From contig NZ_CP071501.1 in the NCBI RefSeq assembly GCF_017354985.1, forward strand, positions 3,945,001 to 4,009,000: a stretch of 64,000 nucleotides of DNA. Reading direction: 5' to 3'. The position numbers and the translations under genes are program-made. The DNA is from Shewanella cyperi (lineage in GTDB: Bacteria; Pseudomonadota; Gammaproteobacteria; Enterobacterales; Shewanellaceae). Every line of letters begins with the position of its first letter. The first letter of the stretch is position 1. The notes beneath the pieces were generated by a model. It did not search any database. It was given only the letters and a program-made list of their open reading frames with translations, and was not told the DNA's origin. Positions 56,442-64,000 of the stretch are shown here, in pieces.

Positions 56442-58388
56442 ATGAAGATTTCCACCCTATCCCTGACTGCATCCGCCATTTTATTGGTGTTGGCGGCCAC
56501 CCTGGCCGGCATAGTGCTCTGGAGCAGTGAGCAGCGCCAGCAACTGGAATTACAGGGCCAAACCCTGGAGCAGATACAGCGCAGCTTTCTGGTGGAAGTA
56601 CGCCGCGAATTGGAACACTACCTTGGCAGCGGCGATGCCAGCCAACTGGAGTCGGCCCGCAGCCAGCTGCAACAGATGCAGGTCAGCATTGCCGAAGTGG
56701 ACAATCCGGCAGCCACAGAGCTCAGCCAATTGCTGAAACAATTTGCCGGCGAGCTGAACACCAAGTACCGCGCCGCCGGCAAGCTGTCGGGCAACCCCAG
56801 GCAGCTGTTGGCCCACGCCGAAACCGAGCTGCTGGACTTTAACCGGCGTCTGGCGGACTACGGTACCCAGGGCCTGACCATCAACGAGCCCCTGGCCCGG
56901 AAATACCTTGCCCTGAGCAGCACCCTGCCCCCGCTGGTTTACCAACTGTCTCAACTGAGCGAAGGCTATCTGATTGGCAAAGATCAACGCCTGCAGGGGA
57001 TACTGGCCACCAAACTCGATGAACTGGACGCCTGGCGCCAAAGCCTGTCGCAGCTTGCCGATATCGGCATTTACCGGGTGGAGGAAGTGGATGAGTTTGC
57101 CCTTGGCGAGCAGGAAGCGGAAAAAACCGAGGTAGGGGCCGAGTACCGCAGTGAGCTGGTGAGTCTGAGCCAAAGATACCGACGCGAGATAGACAACACC
57201 CATCAACTGCTGGCCAATAACCAGCAGATCCAGGCCGACCTGATGCAGGCCATTGCCAACAGCGAGTCCTTGCTGCTGGATCTGAGCGAAAGCCAGGAGC
57301 GACGTAACACCAAGCTGAAACAGGAAATGCAGCTGATACTCTACGCCATAGTGTCAGTGCTGGCGCTGTTTGCCCTGGTCTACCTGGTACTGCAACAGCG
57401 ACGGGTGGTGAAACCCCTGAAGCGACTCAATCTGGCGTTCGGACGCCTGACCGAGAGCAACCAACGCGAGCGCTTGCAGATCCAAAGTCGCTGCGAAACC
57501 GGACAAATAGCCGAGCATTTCAATCGCCTGCTGGACAATTTCGAACAGCAGGATGAACAGCAACGCGGGCGTATTTCCGACGTCTCCCAATCCCTTGGAC
57601 AGCTGGTGAGTCAGATTGGCGGCCTGGCCAAAAACAGCGAGGCCACAGAGCAGATAGTAAATGAGGCCCTCAGTCGCACCGCCGCCCTGCGCGAACTGGC
57701 CCAGGAGGTCAGCAGCACATCCCACAGGGTCGCCGAAGATGCCAGCGGCACCATGGAGCAGATGCGCCAAAGTCAGGCCCAGGCGGAAGCCGTGCTGGCG
57801 GCCACCCAGGACTCCCACGACGCGGTCCGGCGCTGCCATGAGTCATTGGCAGGCCTGAGCGGCTCAGTCAGTGATGTGTCCAAGATCATTGATGTCATAG
57901 GCAATATTGCCGAACAGACCAACCTGCTGGCCCTTAACGCCGCCATCGAGGCAGCCCGGGCCGGCGAACAGGGACGGGGCTTTGCCGTGGTGGCCGACGA
58001 GGTGCGTAACCTGTCACAGCGGACCCAGAGTTCGCTGCAGGAGATCCTCGCCATCCTGGGACAACTGACGGCGGCCAACGAGGCCCTGTCGCACACGGTT
58101 GAAGGCATAGAACAGACCACCGACAGCCAACACCAACGTGCCAGTCAATTGCTGCAGGTGGCGCAAGCGGTACAGCAACAGGCCAACGGCATGGCGCAAA
58201 CCGCCGGGCAGGGGGTCAGCAATGCCGGTTTGCAGTTGAATTATCTGGATGAATTCGTGCAGGCCATGGAAGCGTTGCGCAGCCAGTCACTGGCGGCCTC
58301 AAGACAGAGTCAGACCATAGCTAGCGAAGTGGCCGACAGCGTGGCCCGCATAGAAGACAGCCTGAGCGGTGGCGCCCAGGCTGTATAA
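56442..58388 (+). CDS. Membrane chemoreceptor with long periplasmic helical domain
   Basis: A 648-residue methyl-accepting protein. A membrane segment (about residues 8-27) and another near 295-315 flank a 265-residue periplasmic region of predominantly helical, coiled-coil character. HAMP follows ([17 protein letters not shown]), then the signalling domain. The receptor tip (about residues 482-530) has [43 protein letters not shown]. There is no C-terminal CheR-binding pentapeptide. It follows ompR-envZ but has its own upstream repeat. The ligand is unknown. Confidence 0.9.
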   Translation: MKISTLSLTASAILLVLAATLAGIVLWSSEQRQQLELQGQTLEQIQRSFLVEVRRELEHYLGSGDASQLESARSQLQQMQVSIAEVDNPAATELSQLLKQFAGELNTKYRAAGKLSGNPRQLLAHAETELLDFNRRLADYGTQGLTINEPLARKYLALSSTLPPLVYQLSQLSEGYLIGKDQRLQGILATKLDELDAWRQSLSQLADIGIYRVEEVDEFALGEQEAEKTEVGAEYRSELVSLSQRYRREIDNTHQLLANNQQIQADLMQAIANSESLLLDLSESQERRNTKLKQEMQLILYAIVSVLALFALVYLVLQQRRVVKPLKRLNLAFGRLTESNQRERLQIQSRCETGQIAEHFNRLLDNFEQQDEQQRGRISDVSQSLGQLVSQIGGLAKNSEATEQIVNEALSRTAALRELAQEVSSTSHRVAEDASGTMEQMRQSQAQAEAVLAATQDSHDAVRRCHESLAGLSGSVSDVSKIIDVIGNIAEQTNLLALNAAIEAARAGEQGRGFAVVADEVRNLSQRTQSSLQEILAILGQLTAANEALSHTVEGIEQTTDSQHQRASQLLQVAQAVQQQANGMAQTAGQGVSNAGLQLNYLDEFVQAMEALRSQSLAASRQSQTIASEVADSVARIEDSLSGGAQAV

Positions 58389-58392
58389 GGGA

Positions 58393-58866
58393 TCAGAGGG
58401 CAGCAAGCATCACTTCGGCCTTGCTGACCTCAAATGCCTTGGGGGCTTCCACGTTCAGCACCTTGACCACACCGTCTTCCACCAGCATGGCATAACGCTG
58501 GGAACGCAGACCGCCGAAGGCACCGGTTTCCATCTCCAGTCCCATGGCCTTGGTGAAACTGCCGTCACCATCGGCCAGCATCATGATTTCGCTGGCGTTC
58601 TGGGCATCTCCCCAGGCCTTCATCACGAAAGCATCATTGATAGCCACACAGGCAATAAAATCGATACCTTTGGCCTTGAACTGATCGGCCAAGACCACGT
58701 AACCGGGCAGGTGTGCAGCGGAGCAGGTAGGGGTAAAGGCGCCGGGCACGGCAAAGAGAATCGCTTTCTTGCCGGCAAACAGGCTGGCTACATCGTGGGT
58801 AACCATGCCATCGGCGGTCAGTTGGCTCAGGCTGAGGGCCGGCAGTTTATGTCCTTGCTGAATCAT
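58393..58866 (-). CDS. Peroxiredoxin (Prx5-type redoxin)
   Basis: A 157-residue thiol peroxidase. The peroxidatic Cys48 lies in PGAFTPTCSAAHLPGY, the Prx5 signature (PGAFTPTCS). No C-terminal resolving cysteine in the classical position, so glutathione or glutaredoxin may recycle it. It reduces peroxides in the cytoplasm. Four bases separate its 3' end from the convergent chemoreceptor. Confidence 0.92.
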   Translation of the reverse strand: MIQQGHKLPALSLSQLTADGMVTHDVASLFAGKKAILFAVPGAFTPTCSAAHLPGYVVLADQFKAKGIDFIACVAINDAFVMKAWGDAQNASEIMMLADGDGSFTKAMGLEMETGAFGGLRSQRYAMLVEDGVVKVLNVEAPKAFEVSKAEVMLAAL

Positions 58867-58983
58867 GGGTAAGTTCCTTAGGGTAAATGGATCTCAAGTA
58901 TGCTACCCCCTTTGGCAAGGCGCAAACACTGAGAAAAACAAGGGAAATAGCCAAAGGATCTGCTGCGGGATAAAGAGCATAAA

Positions 58984-59012
58984 ATGAAAATGCCCCGCAT
59001 TGGCAGGGCATT
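58984..59012 (-). terminator. Terminator of the small gene at 59031
   Basis: On the minus strand AATGCCC and GGGCATT pair around a 10-base loop, followed by a T-rich stretch. It sits 18 bp after the stop. Confidence 0.6.
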
Positions 59013-59030
59013 GTTACTCAGGGCTGGATA

Positions 59031-59264
59031 TTACTCGGCTGCACGGCGGTGTTTGGCCATGTCGGCATCCACCTGTTCCTGGTTTTCTATGCTGAGCCTG
59101 CCGTAGGCCGTCAGTTCAGGCTTTTCTTCCTTTTGTTCATCAATCAACTGCTCAAGCAGCGGCTTGAAAGCCTGACCTTGCTGCTCATCCAGCATGCCGT
59201 TGACATCCTGATAGGTAAGCCAGGCCGCATAGGCGACGATGGCGTAGAAAATTTGCCGTTTCAT
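59031..59264 (-). CDS. Small unknown protein with N-terminal hydrophobic segment
   Basis: A 77-residue protein. Residues 4-20 (QIFYAIVAYAAWLTYQD) are hydrophobic and could be a signal sequence or membrane anchor. The rest is charged and helical with many Glu/Gln residues (EQLIDEQKEEKPELTAYG). It has its own terminator and is likely a real gene, but I recognise no family. Confidence 0.6.
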   Translation of the reverse strand: MKRQIFYAIVAYAAWLTYQDVNGMLDEQQGQAFKPLLEQLIDEQKEEKPELTAYGRLSIENQEQVDADMAKHRRAAE

Positions 59265-59596
59265 GACACTAATCCTTTGAACTCTCGCGTTACTCTTACT
59301 CGGGTCCGATCGATCTTTTTGCCGATCTGGGGCTGATCTTTATTTAAAAAATCAATGGTTTCAATAGCTGTTTTTTTGACCAGTCAAAAGATTGACTAAA
59401 TTGGCCCGGCATTTGCAATGGGCTGTATTACATTTCAATGGGTTAGCGAAATCGGCTAAAAATTTGCGCCGCATATTTTTTTGGAATTTTTTTCTATAAG
59501 CAATAGATAAATTGCTATATCTGGCTATAAACTGCCCAATCCGGGCAATTCAACGACCATATCAACTGCCAGGACACTGCAATAAGGACTATTTTC
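59265..59596. other. 332-bp AT-rich intergenic region with symmetric TTGAC half-sites
   Basis: TTTTGACCAGTCAAAA at 59374-59389 is symmetric apart from its two central bases, and a further TTGAC lies at 59392-59396, so three half-sites alternate in orientation. The region turns strongly AT-rich toward 59520 and may hold promoters for both neighbours. No ORF or RNA is recognisable. Confidence 0.4.
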
Positions 59597-59956
59597 ATGC
59601 CGCAACTCAGCGCGGAACAACTGGTACAAGGTCAATTGGATGCCTACAACGCCCATGATTTGGAAGGCTTTCTGACCTTCTTCAGCGACGACGTGCGCCT
59701 GTATCGACCACCTGCGACAACCCCGGTACTCTCGGGCAAGGCCGAATTTGGCCACTTTTATGCCAGCGAGCGCTTCAATGTGCCGACGCTGAGGGCCGAG
59801 GTGGTCAAGCGTATGGTGGCCGGCAACAAGGTCATAGATCAGGAACTGATTTTCGGTTTGGGAGATGAACCGCGCCAGGTCATGGTAGTGTTCGAAATCA
59901 AGGCGGGCCTGATCCACAGCATGTGGAGCTTTGCCGCGGATCAGGAACAGGGTTGA
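59597..59956 (+). CDS. SnoaL-like/NTF2-fold protein
   Basis: A 119-residue protein of the NTF2-like superfamily, small cone-shaped proteins that bind or isomerise hydrophobic ligands (steroid delta-isomerase-like). LVQGQLDAYNAHDLEGFLTFFSDDVRLY at the N-terminus is the typical opening helix-turn-helix, and IHSMWSF a late strand. Substrate and function unknown. It is followed 29 bp later by an acetyltransferase. Confidence 0.8.
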   Translation: MPQLSAEQLVQGQLDAYNAHDLEGFLTFFSDDVRLYRPPATTPVLSGKAEFGHFYASERFNVPTLRAEVVKRMVAGNKVIDQELIFGLGDEPRQVMVVFEIKAGLIHSMWSFAADQEQG

Positions 59957-59985
59957 TGCTGCAGGGCGACCATGGAGACCACAGG

Positions 59986-60525
59986 ATGACCGACTTTCCA
60001 CGCCTGCGCAGCCCAAGATTGCTGCTGCGGGCCTTTCAGCACTCTGACTTGACCGCCTTTGCCACCTACCGGGCCGATCCCCACATCGCCCGCTATCAAA
60101 GCTGGTCCAGCTACAGTCTGGCCGATGCCGAGCGCCTGTATGAGGGGATGCAGGGGTTGGCCTTTGCGACACCGGGGTGCTGGTACCAGATAGCCTTGGC
60201 CAATCCGGATACCGATGAATTACTGGGTGATTTGGCGCTGCATTTTATCGACGAAGCTCAGGTGGAGTTGGGATTTACCCTGTCGGCGGCGGCCCAAGGT
60301 AAGGGACTGGCTACTGAAGCCGTCAACACCATACTGAGTTACCTGTTCGATACTCTGGGCAAACACAGGGTCATCGCCGTTACCGATGCGCAAAATGCCG
60401 CTGCGGCCCAATTGCTGGAGCGCTGCGGCTTCCGTCGCGAAGCACACTGGATAGATAACGTGTTTTTCAAGGGTGCCTGGGGCAGTGAGTATCAATACGC
60501 CATCCTGGCCCGTGAATGGCCCTGA
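59986..60525 (+). CDS. GNAT family N-acetyltransferase (RimJ/RimL-like)
   Basis: A 179-residue acetyl-CoA-dependent transferase of the type acting on protein N-termini or small amines. RLRSPRLLLRAFQHSDLTAF at the N-terminus and the Q-x-x-G-x-A acetyl-CoA motif AAQGKGLATEAV are visible, along with LLERCGFRREAH near the end. I use the ATG at 59986 with GGAG upstream; an ATG at 59956, overlapping the previous stop, would add ten residues. Substrate unknown. Confidence 0.87.
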   Translation: MTDFPRLRSPRLLLRAFQHSDLTAFATYRADPHIARYQSWSSYSLADAERLYEGMQGLAFATPGCWYQIALANPDTDELLGDLALHFIDEAQVELGFTLSAAAQGKGLATEAVNTILSYLFDTLGKHRVIAVTDAQNAAAAQLLERCGFRREAHWIDNVFFKGAWGSEYQYAILAREWP

Positions 60526-60545
60526 ACACAGACCTGCGGCACAGA

Positions 60546-60574
60546 AAGGCTGAGTGTAACTGACACTCAGCCTT
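60546..60574. terminator. Perfect 12-bp hairpin between convergent genes
   Basis: AAGGCTGAGTGT and ACACTCAGCCTT pair perfectly around AACTG, 20 bp after the acetyltransferase stop. No T tract, but it can serve as a transcription boundary for this gene. Confidence 0.65.
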
Positions 60575-60687
60575 GGCAGATGTCATCCCGGATAAGAAGC
60601 CTTTCTCACTGGGCCTGCGGCCCGGATATTGAAGGGTCTTTTACTCAAGATCCAGGCAAAGACGACCGCTACCGGAATGACTCAGGT

Positions 60688-61419
60688 TTACCACATTTCC
60701 CACAGGGTGGACTCGGCCGCCTCTTCAACCGAGTCAGGCAGGTCACTGAAAAAATCCAGGTGGGTCAGGCGCTCCACTTCATCCACTGTGGTGATGAACT
60801 GGGGCAGTTCGCTGGAAGACACGCTGCGGTGGGGCACGATAAAGGCAATGGCATCGTTGTAGTAGGGATCCAAAATCACCTTGTAGAAGGCATTGGGAAT
60901 ATAGACACCGTTGCCTATATAGGTTTCATTGCCATCCCAGATGGGGCCGGAGATCACATACAGCTCCTCATAGGTATTGGCCCATTCACGCACCTTTTCC
61001 TCCAGCGCCTTCCAGCCACCGCGGTTAAAGCCCGGCAGCTGCGGTGACATGTTGGACATCAGGAAGCTTTGCTTCATGGACTCTTCGGTAAAATCCATGG
61101 TGCCAGAGGGTGCCAGATGACCGCGATCATAGCCTGTGCTGCTGTAGTCCGAGCTCAACGAGCGATAGGCCTCCGGCAACTCCTTGTCGGTGGTAAAGCT
61201 GTTGGAACGCTCGAAAAAGGCATTCACGCTGGCGGCAGTGATATGGTAAGCCACCCAGTCAGCCACCTTGTTCTGGTAGTTGTAGCCAACGGCGTAGCCG
61301 TCACGGCACAGCTGCTGATCGCTTTGTCCCGGCGTGCCTTTTTCAAGGTGCTGGTGACAGGCAGCAGCGGCCTGGGCCGATAACATCAGGCCCAACAGGC
61401 CAATCAAGTAGTGTTTCAT
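60688..61419 (-). CDS. Exported DNA/RNA non-specific endonuclease (NUC1 family)
   Basis: A 243-residue beta-beta-alpha-metal nuclease similar to Serratia nuclease and NucA. It has a signal peptide (residues 1-20, AQAAAA/CH), the catalytic DRGH motif at 98-101 (YDRGHLAPSGTM) and the metal-binding Asn123 (LMSNMSPQ). It degrades nucleic acids outside the cytoplasm, perhaps for phosphate or nucleotide scavenging. It stands alone. Confidence 0.92.
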   Translation of the reverse strand: MKHYLIGLLGLMLSAQAAAACHQHLEKGTPGQSDQQLCRDGYAVGYNYQNKVADWVAYHITAASVNAFFERSNSFTTDKELPEAYRSLSSDYSSTGYDRGHLAPSGTMDFTEESMKQSFLMSNMSPQLPGFNRGGWKALEEKVREWANTYEELYVISGPIWDGNETYIGNGVYIPNAFYKVILDPYYNDAIAFIVPHRSVSSSELPQFITTVDEVERLTHLDFFSDLPDSVEEAAESTLWEMW

Positions 61420-61715
61420 GGTATTAACCCCTTTTGATTTTTATTGTTTACCGCACCGAATCCTAAAAACTGAATCAATACAGCATGTTGCAACGTTGTT
61501 AAGCTGCGGGGCGGATGTTAACAAAGCACTGTGTCAGCTAAAAGTCTGGTGTCTGAAAAAACAGCAGAGACCGAGAAAAATCCTCGAAGCGGGAGCTGCA
61601 ACACTGGTTTGACGCACAGGATGCAGTGACGGGCAGCCAAAAGCGGCGCAAAAGCCCTTGCCAGGGCGCCGTGGCACAGTAGTATGGCCAAAGTCCCTGT
61701 TTTAGGAGCCTTGCC
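61420..61715. other. 296-bp divergent intergenic region
   Basis: It lies between the nuclease and the PfkB kinase. I see an AT-rich start, a GTTGCAAC palindrome near 61487 and a weak hairpin GCCCTTGCCAGGGC at 61654-61667, but no clear promoter or RNA. Confidence 0.35.
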
Positions 61716-62576
61716 ATGGCCAACATTATCCTGGTCGCCAACCTCAACTGTGATCGCCTGTTGCTGCTCGACAAACCGCTGCACACGGGTGGACGCTTTC
61801 ATTACCGGGATGGTGGCCAAAGATTGGGCGGTGGTGGGGCTAATACCGGATTGGGCCTGGTGTGGGCCGGCCACAGGGTCGCTCTGGTCAGCCAGGTGGG
61901 GCGTGATGATATAGGTGATTGGCTGCTGGCCGAAACCAGCACCCAGGGCATAGATTGTCATATGATCCAGCGCCGCCCAGGCAATACCTGCGAGATGCTG
62001 CTGGTAATGACGCCGGACGGTGAACGCACCATAATCCGCCCCCAAAGGCCGGTTTTCGAGCTGCCGGCGCCGCCCCGCTGGCAACGCTGGGACGCCCTCT
62101 ATATCAACTCCTCCGCCGAAGGGGCCGCCAGCTGGGCCAGGACAGCCCTGCCCCATTGCCTCGTGGTGGCGCAATTGGCCAAGGATGACAGGGAAAGGCC
62201 CTGCCACCTGTTGCTGGCCTCGGCCACGGATCTCAATGGCCGCACCGAGCTACCCCTGTGGCAATACGCCCAATCCATTGCCGGCGACAGCCTGCGCTAT
62301 CTGGTGGTGACCGAGGGTGACAAGGGGGCATGCGTTTACAGCAGCGACGGCTGTCAGCGGGTACCAGCCCGCCCCGCCAGGGTGGTGGATACCACGGGTG
62401 CCGGTGACGCCTATGCCGCCGGCTTGATCCATGGTCTGTGCCGCAACCTGACCATAGTGGACGCCATGGCCGAAGCAGCGATCTGGGCAGCGTTCGCGGT
62501 CGAAAGTGAGAGTTCCACCCCGGGAACGGCGCTGCAACAGTATCTCGAAGAACAAGCAAATGCGATGGGCAAATGA
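61716..62576 (+). CDS. PfkB/ribokinase family sugar or nucleoside kinase
   Basis: A 286-residue kinase. The N-terminal signature GGGGANTGLGLVWAGHRVALVSQVGRDDIG (PfkB signature 1) and the C-terminal DTTGAGDAYAAGLIHGL, with the catalytic base Asp231, identify it. It phosphorylates a small sugar-like or nucleoside substrate; the exact one is not apparent. AGGAG precedes the start. Its last codons overlap the Pho-like repeat. Confidence 0.88.
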   Translation: MANIILVANLNCDRLLLLDKPLHTGGRFHYRDGGQRLGGGGANTGLGLVWAGHRVALVSQVGRDDIGDWLLAETSTQGIDCHMIQRRPGNTCEMLLVMTPDGERTIIRPQRPVFELPAPPRWQRWDALYINSSAEGAASWARTALPHCLVVAQLAKDDRERPCHLLLASATDLNGRTELPLWQYAQSIAGDSLRYLVVTEGDKGACVYSSDGCQRVPARPARVVDTTGAGDAYAAGLIHGLCRNLTIVDAMAEAAIWAAFAVESESSTPGTALQQYLEEQANAMGK

Positions 62577-62604
62577 TGTCATAAAGCTGACATCTACATG
62601 TCAT
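62576..62604 (+). promoter_or_regulatory. PhoB-box-like triple repeat after the PfkB kinase
   Basis: ATGTCAT, CTGACAT and ATGTCAT start at 62576, 62587 and 62598, again an exact 11-bp period with 4-bp spacers. The first overlaps the kinase stop. The units differ from CTGTCAT by one base each, in the plus orientation. Transcription from it would reach the terminator at 62703-62728 about 100 bases later. Confidence 0.5.
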
Positions 62605-62728
62605 CTGCCTGCAATCCCTGCCCCTTATTCTTCTTCGCCATCAACCGCAGGTTAGCTGTTCCCTGAACCTTCCCATTTGTCAGTTGTTTGCTTGTTTTGA
62701 TACCCCGCCCTGTGCGGGGATTTTTTTT
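62605..62728 (+). ncRNA. Candidate small RNA between the PfkB kinase and the diguanylate cyclase
   Basis: A stretch of about 100 bases lies between a Pho-like operator and a very strong intrinsic terminator (CCCCGC/GCGGGG then eight Ts), with no ORF. That layout fits an independently transcribed small RNA with a poly-U tail. It could equally be the 3' untranslated end of the kinase mRNA. A weak -10-like TGCAAT lies at 62610, closer to the box than usual. Confidence 0.35.
62703..62728 (+). terminator. Strong intrinsic terminator
   Basis: CCCCGC and GCGGGG pair around CCTGT, followed by A and eight Ts. Confidence 0.93.
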
Positions 62729-62746
62729 ATAAACCCTGCCATTTCA

Positions 62747-62767
62747 TGCACAAGGCGTCTTTGTGCA
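62747..62767. promoter_or_regulatory. Inverted repeat upstream of the GGDEF gene
   Basis: TGCACAA and TTGTGCA form a perfect 7-bp inverted repeat around a 7-base spacer, 46 bp before the cyclase start. It could be an operator or an mRNA hairpin. Confidence 0.35.
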
Positions 62768-62812
62768 TTAGTATGAGATCACCGGTTTGCAATAAACACC
62801 CCGGAGGCGCAA

Positions 62813-64000
62813 TTGGGGAACTCGGTCTGGAATGAAAAGCGCAGATTCATCTGGCTGCTGACTTTGTTACTGGTCACCGCCTTTCTGGCCACCAGCGGCA
62901 TCAGTTACAAGGTGGCCCACGATTCACTCAGCCAACAGGTAGAGCAGAACACCCTGCCGCTGACCAGCGACAACATCTATTCGGAAATCCAGCAGGATTT
63001 GCTGCGGCCTATCTTTATTTCCTCGCTGATGGCCCAGGACACCTTTGTCCGTGACTGGACCCTGGCCAGGGAGCAGGATCCGGATAAGCTGGTGCGCTAC
63101 CTCAAGGAAATCCAGGAGCGCTACGGCACAGTCACCAGCTTCTTTGTCTCCGAAGCCAGCCGTAACTACTACCACTCCAGCGGCATTTTGAAAAAAATCC
63201 AGGACACCAATCCCCAGGACGCCTGGTATTTCCGGGTTCGCTCCCTGCCCGAAAGCGAACCCTACGAGATCAACATAGATGCGGACACCGCAGACCGCAG
63301 CAAGACCACAGTGTTCGTCAACTACAAGGTCTTTGATTTTGAAGGCCGTTTTATTGGCGTCACCGGAGTGGGACTGGCGGTGGAGAAGGTCAAGGCCTTG
63401 ATTGAGCTGTACCAGCAACGCTACAACCGGGTGGTGTACTTCTGCGATCGCGAGGGGGACATTACCCTGTCTGGCCCGGGTTATCGGGGTCAGGCAAGCC
63501 TGCAACACACCTATGGTTTGGATAAACTGGCCACCCGCATACTCACCAGCCCCAGCGGCAATTTCAGTTACGAACGCGAAGGCAAAACGGTATACCTCAA
63601 CAGTCGCCTGGTGCCCGAGTTCAAATGGTTCCTGATTGTGGAACAGGAAGAGTCACAGGGGGAGCAGGAACTGCTCAATACCTTCTGGGGCAATATGGGC
63701 CTGAGCCTAGTGGTCACCCTGGGCATACTGCTGATCGCCAATATGACCCTGGGTCGTTACCAGCGCCGGCTGGAACACATGGCATCTACCGACAAGCTGA
63801 CCGGCACCGCCAACCGCCAGGTGTTTGAGGAATATTTTGATCAGGCGCTCTTGCAGGCCAAGGCCAATTCCAGCGCATTGAGCATACTGCTGCTGGACAT
63901 AGATCACTTCAAGCAGATCAACGATACCCACGGTCACAGCATGGGCGATCTGGTGCTCAAGACGGTCGCAAGTCTGATCCAGGACACACTGCTGGATGAC
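62813..64000 (+). CDS. Membrane diguanylate cyclase with extracytoplasmic sensor (partial)
   Basis: This frame is open to the window end (396 codons). It starts at TTG 62813, five bases after GGAGG; no usable ATG is in frame nearby. A membrane segment (about residues 13-30) is followed by a PDC/dCache-like sensor of about 260 residues (SRNYYHSSGILKK, TTVFVNYKVFDFEGRFIGVTGVGL). A second segment lies near 293-315, and then a GGDEF domain begins (DKLTGTANRQVFEEYF, LLLDIDHFKQINDTHGHSMGD). It would make cyclic di-GMP; the GG(D/E)EF active site lies beyond the end, so activity cannot be judged here. Confidence 0.85.
   Translation, partial: MGNSVWNEKRRFIWLLTLLLVTAFLATSGISYKVAHDSLSQQVEQNTLPLTSDNIYSEIQQDLLRPIFISSLMAQDTFVRDWTLAREQDPDKLVRYLKEIQERYGTVTSFFVSEASRNYYHSSGILKKIQDTNPQDAWYFRVRSLPESEPYEINIDADTADRSKTTVFVNYKVFDFEGRFIGVTGVGLAVEKVKALIELYQQRYNRVVYFCDREGDITLSGPGYRGQASLQHTYGLDKLATRILTSPSGNFSYEREGKTVYLNSRLVPEFKWFLIVEQEESQGEQELLNTFWGNMGLSLVVTLGILLIANMTLGRYQRRLEHMASTDKLTGTANRQVFEEYFDQALLQAKANSSALSILLLDIDHFKQINDTHGHSMGDLVLKTVASLIQDTLLDD

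Noticed and set aside
61518..62207. 229-codon minus-strand frame
   Set aside because: Antisense to the PfkB kinase; no start site or domain.

Overview
The window is chromosomal DNA of a gammaproteobacterium and is almost certainly from a Shewanella species. The strongest sign is a CymA-type tetrahaem quinol dehydrogenase. Supporting signs are the gene order around menaquinone synthesis, rpoH-ftsXEY, plsB, lexA-sulA, a caa3 oxidase operon and ompR-envZ. Gene density is high, with about 60 protein genes and one tRNA. I see no insertion sequence, prophage, integrase or CRISPR array.

Layout. 1-3.5 kb: exported methyltransferase, a lone TonB, and a YjeH-type amino-acid exporter divergent from an Lrp/AsnC regulator. 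3.6-8.6 kb: menD-menH-menC-menE. 8.7-14.3 kb: rpoH, ftsX-ftsE-ftsY, rsmD and cymA. 14.7-20.1 kb: a Cys/Met-rich exported protein, a small heavy-metal-binding protein and a CusBA-type copper/silver pump. 20.2-25.3 kb: VOC protein, globin, tRNA-Gly(CCC), aromatic amino-acid permease, plsB. 25.4-26.6 kb: lexA-sulA behind twin LexA boxes. 27-35.2 kb: a complete caa3 cytochrome c oxidase operon with its assembly factors (Cox11, SURF1, CtaA, CtaB, Sco and a Cys-x3-Cys protein) plus a small divergent membrane protein. 35.3-43.1 kb: a chemotaxis operon (STAS, cheY, cheA, cheW, a triple-PAS receptor, cheR, cheB). 43.1-51 kb: deacetylase, MATE pump, nfuA, secreted M14 peptidase-like protein, comF, bioH and a Gln-rich unknown. 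51-58.4 kb: tex, greB, ompR-envZ and a membrane chemoreceptor. 58.4-64 kb: peroxiredoxin, small unknowns, GNAT enzyme, secreted nuclease, PfkB kinase and a diguanylate cyclase cut by the window end.

The genes share a respiratory theme. The men genes make the menaquinone that CymA oxidises for anaerobic respiration. The cox operon builds an aerobic terminal oxidase, and an FNR-like site lies over its likely promoter. Sensory and signalling genes (two chemoreceptors, a Che operon, OmpR/EnvZ, a GGDEF protein) fill much of the second half.

The most novel signals are regulatory. Two triple 7-bp direct repeats with an 11-bp period resemble PhoB boxes. One lies just upstream of the chemoreceptor at 56.4 kb. 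The other lies between the PfkB kinase and the diguanylate cyclase and is followed about 100 bp later by a strong terminator, which suggests a phosphate-controlled small RNA. Start-codon corrections made here (ftsX, rsmD, lexA, surf1, ctaB, cheR, cheB, bioH, greB, the Lrp regulator and others) rest on ribosome-binding sites and family length.
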